Shown here one piece after another: positions 7,614-16,480 of a stretch of DNA of 34,157 nucleotides. Below the pieces are notes generated by a model. It was not told where the DNA came from. It saw only the letters and a program-made list of their open reading frames with translations, and made no database searches. Position 1 is the first letter of the stretch. Each line of letters begins with the position of its first letter. The position numbers and the translations under genes were made by a program. This stretch comes from a virus: positions 1-34,157 of IMG/VR virus record IMGVR_UViG_3300036761_000594, one strand, 5' to 3'.

Positions 7614-8555
7614 TTATATGTTACGATAGTTTGATGTTATTTTTAAGAGCGGAATTGTTTTTATTAATTCTTTCAAACCATCTTCAATTGATATTGTTGT
7701 GGAATATCCGAGTTGATTTATCTTATCATAACAAACAACATAGTTTCTCCTGTCAGCGTCTTCACCAATATCCGCATAACTAATGTATGTTTTAGGAACA
7801 TATTCTTTAATTAATTCACAGACATCTTTTTTGGAGAAATTCATTTTATCTGAGCCAACATTGAATATGTTGTTCTTAAATTTATCCTGATTATTAATTG
7901 CGGTTATAAATGATTTTCCCATATCTCTAACATGTATAAATGTTCTCATAAAATGGGATTCATAAACAACAGCATATCCGTCCAATATACATTTATATGT
8001 TAAGTCATTTATTAATAAATCTAATCTCATACGAGGAGAAATTCCAAACGCCGTGGCGAATCTGAAAGCAGTTGTGTTATCTCTATTCATAACAAGATGT
8101 TCTGCAAGTGTTTTTGTTCTACCATATGTTGATAGGGGATTTAATGGGGTTTCTTCTGTACAAATTTCTTCTACATTCCCATAATTAGACCCCGTTGAAC
8201 TATATATTAGATATTGTTCGGGTGCCATATACCTCATTAATATCTCAGTACCTTCAACATTTACGGAATATGATTCTGATTCACCCATTTTCACACAAAG
8301 TGGATATCCCACATATGCTGCTAAATGAATTACAATATCTTTTCCCTTAAGCGATTCTGATATCTTTTTTTCATCACGAATATCACCATAGATAAAATTA
8401 AAATTGGGATTGGTGACATATGGTATTAATGTATCACCATTATTGAAAAATAAGGAGTCGTATACTGTTACATTAAATCCCTCATTTAATAGTTGAGGAA
8501 TTAAACTCGTACCAACATAACCTGCGCCGCCAGTAATAAAAATGGATTTATTCAT
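7614..8555 (-). CDS. NAD-dependent sugar epimerase/reductase (extended SDR)
   Basis: A 313-residue extended SDR. Rossmann loop GGAGYVG (9-15), IYGDIRD (55-61), HLAAYVGYP (77-85), SSTGSNYG (119-126) and YGRTK (144-148, catalytic Y and K). Closest in style to UDP-sugar 4-epimerases and dTDP/GDP-4-keto reductases. Because the island has a 4,6-dehydratase and a 2-epimerase but no CapF/FnlB, this enzyme is one candidate for the missing C4 reduction; that is inference. It lacks the cupin tail of CapF. Confidence 0.82.
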   Translation of the reverse strand: MNKSIFITGGAGYVGTSLIPQLLNEGFNVTVYDSLFFNNGDTLIPYVTNPNFNFIYGDIRDEKKISESLKGKDIVIHLAAYVGYPLCVKMGESESYSVNVEGTEILMRYMAPEQYLIYSSTGSNYGNVEEICTEETPLNPLSTYGRTKTLAEHLVMNRDNTTAFRFATAFGISPRMRLDLLINDLTYKCILDGYAVVYESHFMRTFIHVRDMGKSFITAINNQDKFKNNIFNVGSDKMNFSKKDVCELIKEYVPKTYISYADIGEDADRRNYVVCYDKINQLGYSTTISIEDGLKELIKTIPLLKITSNYRNI

Positions 8556-8565
8556 ATTTTTTATT

Positions 8566-8874
8566 TTACCTTTTCACTATTATTATACTTTGTAATCCAT
8601 TTGAAAGGTTTAATAATTCTGTATTAATTTGATATTGATATTTTGTTTCATTAATCCAATCAAAAAAGGCGGCTTTTTCGTGGGCGTCAACATCAGCCGC
8701 AACTTGAAATGAATAACATCCCCAATCATCAAATCTTAATATTATTTCTTTCCATTCACATTTATCAATAAATCTTAATCCGTCTAATGTTCCTTCATAT
8801 AAATCTAAATCAAAATTAACACCAACTATTTTATTTATGTTATATTCATTTGGATGCTTCAATTCATATGTCAT
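8566..8874 (-). CDS. C-terminal part of TylF-like methyltransferase
   Basis: A 102-residue reading from the ATG at 8874, containing GVNFDLDLYEGTLDGLRFI and ILRFDDWGCYS, which match the second half of macrocin O-methyltransferase (TylF)-like enzymes (DxDLYxxT then the DDxG metal/substrate motif). The same frame stays open upstream to the AAAAAAC site at 8901-8907, so the natural product may be a 196-residue fusion with the preceding ORF by -1 frameshifting. Alternatively it starts at its own ATG, coupled as TAATG to the upstream stop. See the slippery-site entry. Confidence 0.72.
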   Translation of the reverse strand: MTYELKHPNEYNINKIVGVNFDLDLYEGTLDGLRFIDKCEWKEIILRFDDWGCYSFQVAADVDAHEKAAFFDWINETKYQYQINTELLNLSNGLQSIIIVKR

Positions 8875-9155
8875 TACTTTTTCAACGAAAACATTATTAT
8901 GTTTTTTAATAATTCTCTCGTTTTATTTTCATCAAATTTTAAATTTCCTTCATACCAATCAGTTTTATCGGGGATAGGTTTATTGGTTTTTGGAAGCCCT
9001 ACGAATCCATCAAATGTAAAAATTTTTCTATCTTTACTAATCTTTGAGGCAATTGTATCTGTCGATATACCACCACCTGTTCCAAATTCTACCACATCTC
9101 CAGGTTCATTAACTTGGTTGATTAAATCACAAAATTGAAATGTTAAACTCGTCAT
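8874..9155 (-). CDS. N-terminal part of TylF-like SAM methyltransferase
   Basis: A 93-residue reading with the S-adenosylmethionine site VVEFGTGGGISTDTIA (21-36) and FTFDGFVGLP (46-55), as in TylF/Methyltransf_24 sugar O-methyltransferases. It stops just after a run of six A (8902-8907), and the missing half of the domain follows in the -1 frame. Either a programmed frameshift, two translationally coupled halves, or a one-base indel in a homopolymer explains this. Role: probably O-methylation of a sugar in the surrounding pathway. Confidence 0.75.
   Translation of the reverse strand: MTSLTFQFCDLINQVNEPGDVVEFGTGGGISTDTIASKISKDRKIFTFDGFVGLPKTNKPIPDKTDWYEGNLKFDENKTRELLKNIIMFSLKK
8901..8907 (-). 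other. A AAA AAC slippery heptamer, candidate -1 frameshift site
   Basis: The heptamer is in exact zero-frame phase (ttA AAA AAC, the last codon being codon 85 of the N-terminal ORF). Slipping back one base continues at CAT AAT AAT GTT and reads straight into the C-terminal methyltransferase half, giving 85 + 111 residues. A AAA AAC is an established -1 slippery sequence. No strong downstream hairpin was seen, which weakens the programmed explanation; a homopolymer indel remains possible. Confidence 0.5.
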
Positions 9156-9680
9156 TTATTTTTGTTTTAATTTTATTGCATTTTCCATTATTTTTTTACC
9201 GTTAATTTTTTTAACTAGAACGGCTGGATTACCTTTGTACACTCCCCATTCTTCAGTATCACCCATTAATAAACTCCCAGCGGCCAATAAAACACCTTTT
9301 CTTAGTATTGAATTTGGTAACACAATCGAATTCGTTCCTATATTAGAAAATTCTTCCATAATTACATTGCCCACAATTACTTTACCTCTAAATTCATCTG
9401 GTATTAGTGCCCCTCCAATTCCGCTATCATCAAATCTATCAGATCCACAAATTATTCTAGCCCCCGCCATTATATTATTAAATCCTTTAACAATCAATTT
9501 ACCATCTTTTCCGCCGATACAACTAACATGTGGTCCTATATGAACATAATCTCCAATTTCCAAAGCGGTTGTACAAAAAAATCCCCAATCGATTGCTACA
9601 TGATTACCGATATTTGTAAGCTTAGGTCTTTTAAATTTAGTCCATTCATCGATAAAAACATCATTTCCTGTGGTGTTCAT
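9156..9680 (-). CDS. Hexapeptide-repeat (left-handed beta-helix) acyltransferase
   Basis: A 174-residue acyltransferase of the WbbJ/LacA group. It has stepwise hexapeptide coils such as IGNHVAIDWG, IGDYVHIGPHVSCIGG, IMAGARIICGS and IGTNSIVLPNSILRKGVLLAAGSLL, ending with GVYKGNPAVLVK, the conserved end cap of sugar O- or N-acetyltransferases. Likely acetylates (or formylates) a sugar in the glycan. It abuts the methyltransferase (stop and start adjacent) and overlaps the GT10 gene by one nt. Confidence 0.87.
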   Translation of the reverse strand: MNTTGNDVFIDEWTKFKRPKLTNIGNHVAIDWGFFCTTALEIGDYVHIGPHVSCIGGKDGKLIVKGFNNIMAGARIICGSDRFDDSGIGGALIPDEFRGKVIVGNVIMEEFSNIGTNSIVLPNSILRKGVLLAAGSLLMGDTEEWGVYKGNPAVLVKKINGKKIMENAIKLKQK

Positions 9681-10492
9681 TATTTTATATAATTTAAATA
9701 AAAGAAATCTTCAGCGGTTAACATATTAATTGCTCGTTCATAATTTTCTTTAATATATTCCATTTTAGAATTATATAAATCTATAGATATGTCTTCTATT
9801 TTAAAATCATCTGTTAACATTATAATTCCATTTGGATTAAAAAATTTTCCAATTGTTGGCGTTCCCCAAAAAATAGGTATCGTACCTGTTGCAAAACAAT
9901 CGGTAATTTTTTCACAAAATATATTTGGATAGTTATCATTTTCCATTGCAATTGAAAAATAATAGTCATTAAGACCTTGTTCTTTAGTTTCGATAAAAGT
10001 ACTGCGTCCTGATCCAAAAAGATCAAGTTTATTTTGAAATTTTCCCGCTATCGATTGCCTATAATTATGACCTGGACACATTGTTTTAATGGAAGCTATC
10101 ATTGATATTAATTTTGTTTTTTTATGTATCCCTCTATCTTTAACCCAAGGAACAGCATTAGGTATTACTAATCTCATTTTATTTGACATATTAAGTAATC
10201 GTTCATCATGCGTGAAAATTAACTCATATTTTTTTTCTATCTCTGATATGTTTTGGGATATATGCTGAATTAAATGTGGAATAATCGCTGACGATTCCAG
10301 AATCAACGCATAATTCTTTTTTAAATTATTTACTTGCCAGAATATACCATCATCAACATGAATTGAGATGTCTCCAGAATGTGTGGTTTTATCCCATTCC
10401 ACATATTTGGGAATACTACCGTGCGATGAACATATGTCATGCTGAAATCCGCCACCTATCATATTTAGTTTAATTTTTTCCATAATTACCAT
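9680..10492 (-). CDS. GT10 fucosyltransferase-like protein
   Basis: A 270-residue protein with the alpha-1,3-fucosyltransferase signature: FSIAMENDNYPN (E184, N185), FCEKITDCFATGTIPIFWG (E194, K195, PIFWG 206-210) and FFNPNGIIML. Those residues bind GDP-fucose in GT10 enzymes. The acceptor is unknown. A second ATG three codons in (10483) would leave a 2-nt gap from the DegT stop and is an equally good start. The nearby Gmd and Fcl-like genes would supply the GDP-fucose donor. Confidence 0.85.
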   Translation of the reverse strand: MVIMEKIKLNMIGGGFQHDICSSHGSIPKYVEWDKTTHSGDISIHVDDGIFWQVNNLKKNYALILESSAIIPHLIQHISQNISEIEKKYELIFTHDERLLNMSNKMRLVIPNAVPWVKDRGIHKKTKLISMIASIKTMCPGHNYRQSIAGKFQNKLDLFGSGRSTFIETKEQGLNDYYFSIAMENDNYPNIFCEKITDCFATGTIPIFWGTPTIGKFFNPNGIIMLTDDFKIEDISIDLYNSKMEYIKENYERAINMLTAEDFFYLNYIK

Positions 10493-11583
10493 CCGTTTTT
10501 TATTGTTTCTATGACATAATTAACATCCTCATTAGTTAAGTCATAATTAATTGGTATGTTTATTTGTGTTGAATCAAATTTTCTTTGATTAACTAATTTA
10601 TTATTAATTCCACCAAAAATATCGTTTTTATCTATACCCATATGTACTACACTACATTCAATTCCCGAATTTCGTAATTTTTTGACGAAGTTTCTTCTAT
10701 CTTTAACATGAAAACCATATAGCCAGTATGCTGATGTTCTATCATTCTTATAATTAAATAATTGTATCCCATCTATATTAGAAAGATTTTTATTATATAC
10801 CTCAGCAATATTTCTTATTCTTTTCATCTTCTCATCAAATATTTTCAGATTAAAAATTCCAAAAGTTGCCGCGATATCATTCATATGGTATTTATATCCA
10901 TAGTTTTGTAAATTATATTCTCTTTCACCTAACTCCCCAGCCATATCTAAGTCCCTATCAATACCAAACCATCTTAATTTTTTTAATTTACGCTCATTTT
11001 CTTTAGTTAATGAACAAACAGCCCCACCATCTCCCGTCGTAAGATGTTTTATTGATTGAAATGAGAAACATGTGTAATCTGAAATACTTCCGATAGGTCT
11101 ATCTTTATAATTAGATCCAATCGCATGGGCGGCATCTTCAATTACGATGAGATTATGTTTTTTGGCTATTGATGTTATTTCATCCATATCACATGGATAA
11201 CCGCCCCAATGAATAATCAATATTACCCTTGTTTTATTTGTTATTTTTTCTTCTATTTTTGTCACATCAATATTACCTGTTTCATATGAAATATCAACAA
11301 AAATTGGTTTTGCTTTCTGATATAAAATAGATAATCCTGTTGCTATGAAAGTTTGTGCTGTTGTAATTATTTCATCACCCTCTTTTACTCCAGCATTTAC
11401 CAATGCTAAATGTAATGCTGATGTTCCACTATTTACAGTCACTGGATTTATCAATCCTAATTGTTTATTTAATAATGATTCAAACAAATCTACTCTTTTG
11501 CCCGCGGAAATTAATCCACTATCTATTAATTCAGATAAACCACTTTTTATATCATTATTTAATGTTGTACTAAACAATTTCAT
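10486..11583 (-). CDS. DegT/DnrJ/EryC1 PLP-dependent sugar aminotransferase
   Basis: A 365-residue aminotransferase. Visible motifs: NSGTSALHLA (51-60, phosphate binding), VIEDAAHAIGS (147-157, D150 to the pyridine N) and CFSFQSIKHLTTGDGG (172-187) with the Schiff-base lysine K179. Substrates would be a nucleotide keto-sugar and an amino donor such as glutamate. With Gmd nearby, GDP-perosamine-type amination at C4 is the first guess, but a 3-amino product or a UDP-linked substrate is possible. It overlaps the Fcl-like gene by 4 nt (ATGA). Confidence 0.9.
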   Translation of the reverse strand: MKLFSTTLNNDIKSGLSELIDSGLISAGKRVDLFESLLNKQLGLINPVTVNSGTSALHLALVNAGVKEGDEIITTAQTFIATGLSILYQKAKPIFVDISYETGNIDVTKIEEKITNKTRVILIIHWGGYPCDMDEITSIAKKHNLIVIEDAAHAIGSNYKDRPIGSISDYTCFSFQSIKHLTTGDGGAVCSLTKENERKLKKLRWFGIDRDLDMAGELGEREYNLQNYGYKYHMNDIAATFGIFNLKIFDEKMKRIRNIAEVYNKNLSNIDGIQLFNYKNDRTSAYWLYGFHVKDRRNFVKKLRNSGIECSVVHMGIDKNDIFGGINNKLVNQRKFDSTQINIPINYDLTNEDVNYVIETIKNGW

Positions 11584-12509
11584 AATAATTTTTTATAATA
11601 TTCTATTGTATTACTAATTCCATCTTCATAACTTGTGAAGTCAAAATTAGGAAAATATTTATTGAACAATTTAGATCCAAGTATTTTTGTGGGTGCTCCA
11701 TCCATCTTAGTTGTATCGAAAATAATTTTCACATTATAATTTAACATTTTTTTTATTAATAGTACAGAGTCTTTTATTGAAATACCACTTTCTTGTCCGA
11801 GATTTATTGGGTTAGGGATATCGTAATACTCATTATCGATTATATGTTTGATGATTCTACAAGTATCTGGCATATATATCCATTCCCTTATGGGCGATCC
11901 TGTTCCCCATACTACAAATTCTTCATCATTGTTTTTCATAGATTGTATCATTCTCATAATAATACCACTCATAGCATGTGTTTTTGACGCATCAATATGA
12001 TCATTTTCTCCATAAGAGTTCGGGAGTATTAAATTTATGGTTCTAATTCCATATTGTTTCTTATAACATTCTGATATGTTAAATGAAAATTTCTTTGGAG
12101 CTCCATATGATTCGATTGAAGTGTGTACCGCTCCATTCCACCATTGATCTTCATCTTGTATATCGATGTCGCCTGGATATGAACAATTAGATATTGGATT
12201 TATTATTAATATCTTTTTATTAACTTCACGTACGGCATTATAAAGGTTTAAATACATTTGAGTATTATCAAATATAATGTCAGCCGAATATTCATTTACA
12301 TAATTTATAGAACCAACATGTGCCGCGGCATAAATAATAATATCGGGATCTGTTTTACTTATCACCGATTTCAATTGAGTAGGATTCATAAGATCACATC
12401 CTGTTCTGCGACTTTCATTAAATATTATATAGTTATCATCATTCGCAAATGCAACATTTAGGTTTTGTCCCATAAACCCAAAACCACCTATTATTAAAAT
12501 TCTTTTCAT
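11580..12509 (-). CDS. GDP-L-fucose synthase-like epimerase/reductase (Fcl/WcaG)
   Basis: A 309-residue SDR from the ATG at 12509 (an upstream ATG at 12530 would overlap gmd by 17 nt). Motifs: GGFGFMG (8-14), AAAHVGS (61-67), NCSYPG (108-113), YGAPK (135-139), GTGSPIREWIYMPD and DTTKMDGAPTK, which parallels the DTTKPDGTPRK end signature of GDP-4-keto-6-deoxymannose 3,5-epimerase-4-reductase. It lies 4 nt after gmd, the normal order of a GDP-fucose pair. ColC, which makes GDP-colitose, belongs to the same family, so product identity depends on the ColD neighbour. Confidence 0.85.
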   Translation of the reverse strand: MKRILIIGGFGFMGQNLNVAFANDDNYIIFNESRRTGCDLMNPTQLKSVISKTDPDIIIYAAAHVGSINYVNEYSADIIFDNTQMYLNLYNAVREVNKKILIINPISNCSYPGDIDIQDEDQWWNGAVHTSIESYGAPKKFSFNISECYKKQYGIRTINLILPNSYGENDHIDASKTHAMSGIIMRMIQSMKNNDEEFVVWGTGSPIREWIYMPDTCRIIKHIIDNEYYDIPNPINLGQESGISIKDSVLLIKKMLNYNVKIIFDTTKMDGAPTKILGSKLFNKYFPNFDFTSYEDGISNTIEYYKKLL

Positions 12510-12513
12510 ATTT

Positions 12514-13569
12514 TTATTTTTTAAATTCATTCTTCATCATTATTTTAACCAATTCTTTGAACTTTGTTTTTGCTTCCCACCCTAATTTTTCTTTAGCTTT
12601 AGATGGATCACCTAAAAGTAAATCAACTTCAGCGGGTCTATAATATATTTCATCAATACCGATTATTAATTTATCTTCATGCATATCCCATAATATGGAT
12701 CTTTCATTTTCATCCCATTTCCATTGAAATCTTGGATTATTTTTTCTTGGAGAACCAATATGAGTTTTAAAATCCCAATTATGCTCAGGTAAATGTAAAA
12801 TACATTCATCAATAAATTCTTTAATTGTGTGCGTTTCTCCAGTTGCTAAAATAAAATCTTCAGGTTTATTCTGTTGTAACATTAGCCACATACCTTCTAC
12901 GAAATCAGGAGAATAACCCCAATCTCTTTTTGACATTAAATTTCCAAGATAAAATGGTTTTCCAGTTTTAATATATTTTACAAAACCTTCAGTTATCTTT
13001 TTAGTGACAAAAGTTGATCCTCTTCTTTCACTTTCATGATTAAATAGAATTCCATTGACGGTAAACATCCCATATGCTTCTCTGTAATTTTTTACAATCC
13101 AGTACGCATAAAGTTTAGCTATCCCATATGGGGATCTAGGATAAAACGGAGTTGTTTCCTTTTGAGGAGTTTCTTGAACCTTACCGAATAATTCTGATGT
13201 TGATGCATTATAAAATCTAGCATTGGGTGCGTGTTTTCTCATAGCTTCCAACATATTAAGAGTCCCAATAGCGTCAGTTTGGGCGGTATATCCTGGAACC
13301 TCAAATGAAATTTTAACATGGGATTGCGCTCCCAGATGATAAATTTCGTCTGGTTTGACAGTAAACATAATGTGATCAATCGAAAGAGCATCGGTGACAT
13401 CTCCATAGAGTATTGTTATCTTATCAATAATATGGTCGATTCTTTTAGTGTTAAATGATGATGATCGCCTTTTAATTCCATATACATCATAACCTTTATT
13501 TAATAATAATTCAGCCAGGTAACTACCGTCCTGCCCCGTAATTCCTGATATTAGCGCTTTCATTTTCAT
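12514..13569 (-). CDS. gmd: GDP-mannose 4,6-dehydratase
   Basis: A 351-residue Gmd. The whole family signature is present: [13 protein letters not shown] (8-20), [13 protein letters not shown] (78-90), [10 protein letters not shown] (121-130), YGIAK (148-152), FNHESERRG (176-184) and [14 protein letters not shown]. It converts GDP-D-mannose to GDP-4-keto-6-deoxy-D-mannose, the common precursor of fucose, colitose, perosamine and rhamnose. Overlaps the next gene by 4 nt. No gene for making GDP-mannose itself was seen, so the donor would come from the host or elsewhere in the genome. Confidence 0.96.
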   Translation of the reverse strand: MKMKALISGITGQDGSYLAELLLNKGYDVYGIKRRSSSFNTKRIDHIIDKITILYGDVTDALSIDHIMFTVKPDEIYHLGAQSHVKISFEVPGYTAQTDAIGTLNMLEAMRKHAPNARFYNASTSELFGKVQETPQKETTPFYPRSPYGIAKLYAYWIVKNYREAYGMFTVNGILFNHESERRGSTFVTKKITEGFVKYIKTGKPFYLGNLMSKRDWGYSPDFVEGMWLMLQQNKPEDFILATGETHTIKEFIDECILHLPEHNWDFKTHIGSPRKNNPRFQWKWDENERSILWDMHEDKLIIGIDEIYYRPAEVDLLLGDPSKAKEKLGWEAKTKFKELVKIMMKNEFKK

Positions 13570-14309
13570 AATCTATGTATTTTTGTGAATGTCTTTGAAA
13601 AAATAATTGATGTATCCGCAAGACTAGATATTCTACATAAAAACTGATTACATTTGGAGAGGAGAAGAACCTCTTTAATGGCTTCTTCCCAAAAAATTTT
13701 ATTTTGTAAATTTGTGTGCATTGGAGATTCATCAAAATTACTTTTTTTCCCTCTAATCATATTAGGCGAAAAAATCATTTGATGTCCAAAATGGGAGCGT
13801 AAAATGTTCAATGATTCATCATTATCTGAGGCAACAAAGATTTTATTAATATTTTCTGTGTTAATTATTTTGTTTATTTTATTTATATAGTCATTGTTAT
13901 AAAATACTCCGTGTTGCGGATGACGGTGATTCATATCCCCAAGGCGAATATGTACTCCAAGACAATTTTCATTAATTTCTTGAGAATTATTTTCAACCCA
14001 ATCTAATATGTTTTTTTGAATTTTTATTTTTGAGCATATTAATTTTAATTTTCCAAAATCATCAGATCTTTCTATTACCCCCAATTCACTTGGATTATAT
14101 AACCCATTATAAATTTCATCACCTTGTATAAAAGAGTCATCATAATATTGATCAAATATCCAATCGAAAGGGTTTTCTTTCATAACATTATTTTTTGAAT
14201 CAATGTAAATATTATCAATATCATAAGGAAGCCCACAACGAATAATTCTCAAGAATCTGGCAAATATTCCGGGGCATATAGGATGATAGAAATGAAGTTT
14301 AAGGTTCAT
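13566..14309 (-). CDS. Fucosyltransferase-like protein (GT23/O-FucT fold)
   Basis: A 247-residue soluble protein. The key block is [19 protein letters not shown] followed by [21 protein letters not shown], which parallels the VHxRxxDK and FVASDD elements of alpha-1,6- and protein-O-fucosyltransferases, and a C-terminal SSLADTSII resembling the end of the donor-binding domain. Not close enough to name the linkage. It overlaps gmd by 4 nt and the ColD-like gene by 11 nt, placing it in the GDP-deoxysugar branch. Confidence 0.65.
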   Translation of the reverse strand: MNLKLHFYHPICPGIFARFLRIIRCGLPYDIDNIYIDSKNNVMKENPFDWIFDQYYDDSFIQGDEIYNGLYNPSELGVIERSDDFGKLKLICSKIKIQKNILDWVENNSQEINENCLGVHIRLGDMNHRHPQHGVFYNNDYINKINKIINTENINKIFVASDNDESLNILRSHFGHQMIFSPNMIRGKKSNFDESPMHTNLQNKIFWEEAIKEVLLLSKCNQFLCRISSLADTSIIFSKTFTKIHRL

Positions 14310-15480
14310 ATTTAATTGAGTTATTAACTATTTTCGAAATTCTTATGATATCTTTTTCAGTTAGATCAGGATTATTTGGAATATATAACCCATAATCATG
14401 AACAACATCAGCAAAGTCCAATCCTGTTTGTTTTCCATAAAGATCGGTGAAGAATGGCTGACGGCCAATAGAACCACATACTAATGGCCTACAATCAATA
14501 TTGTTTTCTTGTAAATTTTTAACGATTATATTTATGTTTTTATGTATAATTGGATACGCAAAATTTGATATTTCTATATTACGATCCATTTTTATTTTCC
14601 ATTCATCGTTTATTATCAACTTATCATAAAATAAAAAATTATTTTTTCTTTTTTCTATAACGGAATCTAATTTTTCTAATTGTAATAACCCTATTTTGGC
14701 TTGTAAATCTGTGGATCTTAAATTAAATCCAGGATAATAAAAAGTATATAAAGCTTTAAATTCATCGACATTATATTTTTCTCTTAGATCTTTTCTTGTT
14801 TTATGATCTAAATCTCTGTCCCATCCATGACTTCTTATAGAAAGTAGAATATTATAAATTTCATCATCATCTGTAGATATCAATCCACCTTCAATAGTTG
14901 AAAAATGATGTCCATAATACATGCTAAAAGCACTCATCAATCCGAAATTTCCTGTCTTAACTCCTTTATAAGTGGATCCTACGCTTTCACAAGAATCTTC
15001 CAATAAAATCACATCATTTTCACCACATAGTTTTATTATTTCGTCCATTTTACCTGGGAATCCAAGAATATGAACTATCATTAATGCTGACGGCTTATGC
15101 TCGTGGATTAATTTTCTTAGATGATCAATATCAACGCCTAATGTATCAGTATCCGCATCGCAGAGAATCGGTTCTAATCCTAGTTGAATTATCGGTGCAA
15201 CTGTTGTTACCCAAGATACCGAAGGAACAATAATTTTTTTGTTCTTTAATCTCTGAGATAACATTAACGCATAAATCATAAGTAAATTTGCGGATGACCC
15301 TGAATTAACAAATAAAGAATGTTTTCTACCTAGCCAGTTTGACCATTTATTTTCAAATTCTATAGTTAATTTACCTTTAGTTAATTGTTCATTTTTCTTT
15401 AACCATTTTACAAGTTCGGCGATGTCTTTTTTACTTATGGCGTCTTTAACTAGTGATATTTTTTTCGTGTTTGTTATCAT
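14299..15480 (-). CDS. colD: GDP-4-keto-6-deoxymannose 3-dehydratase, ColD-like
   Basis: A 393-residue DegT-fold PLP enzyme in which the usual Schiff-base lysine is replaced: the motif is GHHFSTIEGG (190-199), so H191 stands where Kxx-TTGEGG is expected. This histidine is the known hallmark of ColD and of the related CDP-sugar dehydrase RfbH. EDSCESVGS (161-169) supplies the PLP-binding aspartate, NSGSSANL (59-66) the phosphate site and RSHGWDRD the conserved C-terminal loop. ColD removes the C3 hydroxyl of GDP-4-keto-6-deoxymannose, giving the 3,6-dideoxy-4-keto sugar. RfbH-like activity is less likely because the substrate-making gene here is Gmd and no iron-sulfur cysteines were seen. Confidence 0.8.
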   Translation of the reverse strand: MITNTKKISLVKDAISKKDIAELVKWLKKNEQLTKGKLTIEFENKWSNWLGRKHSLFVNSGSSANLLMIYALMLSQRLKNKKIIVPSVSWVTTVAPIIQLGLEPILCDADTDTLGVDIDHLRKLIHEHKPSALMIVHILGFPGKMDEIIKLCGENDVILLEDSCESVGSTYKGVKTGNFGLMSAFSMYYGHHFSTIEGGLISTDDDEIYNILLSIRSHGWDRDLDHKTRKDLREKYNVDEFKALYTFYYPGFNLRSTDLQAKIGLLQLEKLDSVIEKRKNNFLFYDKLIINDEWKIKMDRNIEISNFAYPIIHKNINIIVKNLQENNIDCRPLVCGSIGRQPFFTDLYGKQTGLDFADVVHDYGLYIPNNPDLTEKDIIRISKIVNNSIKYEP

Positions 15481-16478
15481 GATTCATATAGTTTTTTTTG
15501 CCAATTAATTGTGGATATCAGACCTTCATTTATAACCACAAAATTGGTTTTATTAAATTCCTCTAAATATCTATCAATACATATGTTAACTATTTGAGGA
15601 CTTCCATTTATTTCTTTACTAATTAATGGGATTTCTATATTTTTATCAAATATCTTTCCAATGTCTCGTGCTAATTCTCGAATTGTAAATGATTCCGTAC
15701 CTCCAACATTATAGGTTGTCTTTTTACCATATAATCCTATATTCATTATCATTTCAATAACATCTGTTACATATGCATATGTTCTTATTGATTCTCCACT
15801 ATCTAATAATTTAATGGTTGGATTTTTTATCGCTTTTTCTATTAATGAGTTGACTACTCTAGTATCTCCTTTTTTTGTTCCGGGGCCGTAAGTCAAACTA
15901 ACTCTTACTATTTTTGCGTTTATACCTTGTTCTATATATGTGTGACATATTGCTTCTCCACATTTCTTTCCTTCAATATAACATGCTCTTGGGTGATCGG
16001 GGGTTGTGTTTCCAATTTCTTCTTCAGGAATGTCATATTCGTCCAGACCATCATATATTTCACTACTACTTACAAATAGAAAAGTACCGTCTTTCTTTAA
16101 TTTCTCAAATAACCATATTGTTGATACTGTGTTTATCTCTATTGTTTTTATTTTATCTATTAAAAATTTGGCTGGCTGTCCATATCCTGATGAGTGGATG
16201 ATATAATCGAGTTGTGGGATATCTTTATACATAGATTTATCGGTTATATCTCCTGTTATCAATACGCAATTTTCAAATAATGGAGCAAATATCGGATCTA
16301 TAGAATTTTTAGTCCACACATAGATCGTTATATTATATTTTTCTTGTTGAGATTTGATATATGATAACAAATATACTCCAAGTAACCCAGATGCCCCAGT
16401 AATAAGTATGGATTTATTCTTTAGTTTTGATAGATCAATATCTATTTTTTTAAGGTCTTCATTTATAATGTTCAACAT
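15477..16478 (-). CDS. Extended SDR, sugar reductase/epimerase or decarboxylase-like
   Basis: A 333-residue SDR from the ATG at 16478, which is 2 nt after the stop of the E1-beta-like gene (an upstream ATG at 16508 would overlap it by 28 nt). GASGLLG (28-34), GDITD (76-80), SSSEIYDG (137-144) and YIEGKK (167-172, YxxxK) are visible, with RTYAYVTDV and YNVGG later. It resembles UDP-glucuronate decarboxylase/epimerase-type SDRs. It sits between the ThDP enzyme and ColD, so it could reduce the keto group of the branched or dideoxy sugar; this is inference. Overlaps ColD by 4 nt. Confidence 0.83.
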   Translation of the reverse strand: MLNIINEDLKKIDIDLSKLKNKSILITGASGLLGVYLLSYIKSQQEKYNITIYVWTKNSIDPIFAPLFENCVLITGDITDKSMYKDIPQLDYIIHSSGYGQPAKFLIDKIKTIEINTVSTIWLFEKLKKDGTFLFVSSSEIYDGLDEYDIPEEEIGNTTPDHPRACYIEGKKCGEAICHTYIEQGINAKIVRVSLTYGPGTKKGDTRVVNSLIEKAIKNPTIKLLDSGESIRTYAYVTDVIEMIMNIGLYGKKTTYNVGGTESFTIRELARDIGKIFDKNIEIPLISKEINGSPQIVNICIDRYLEEFNKTNFVVINEGLISTINWQKKLYES

Positions 16479-16480
16479 AT

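Noticed and set aside
14299-15480. DegT-family gene as a catalytically dead pseudogene because the PLP lysine is missing
   Set aside because: Histidine in exactly that position is the functional hallmark of ColD/RfbH-type 3-dehydratases; the rest of the active site is intact.
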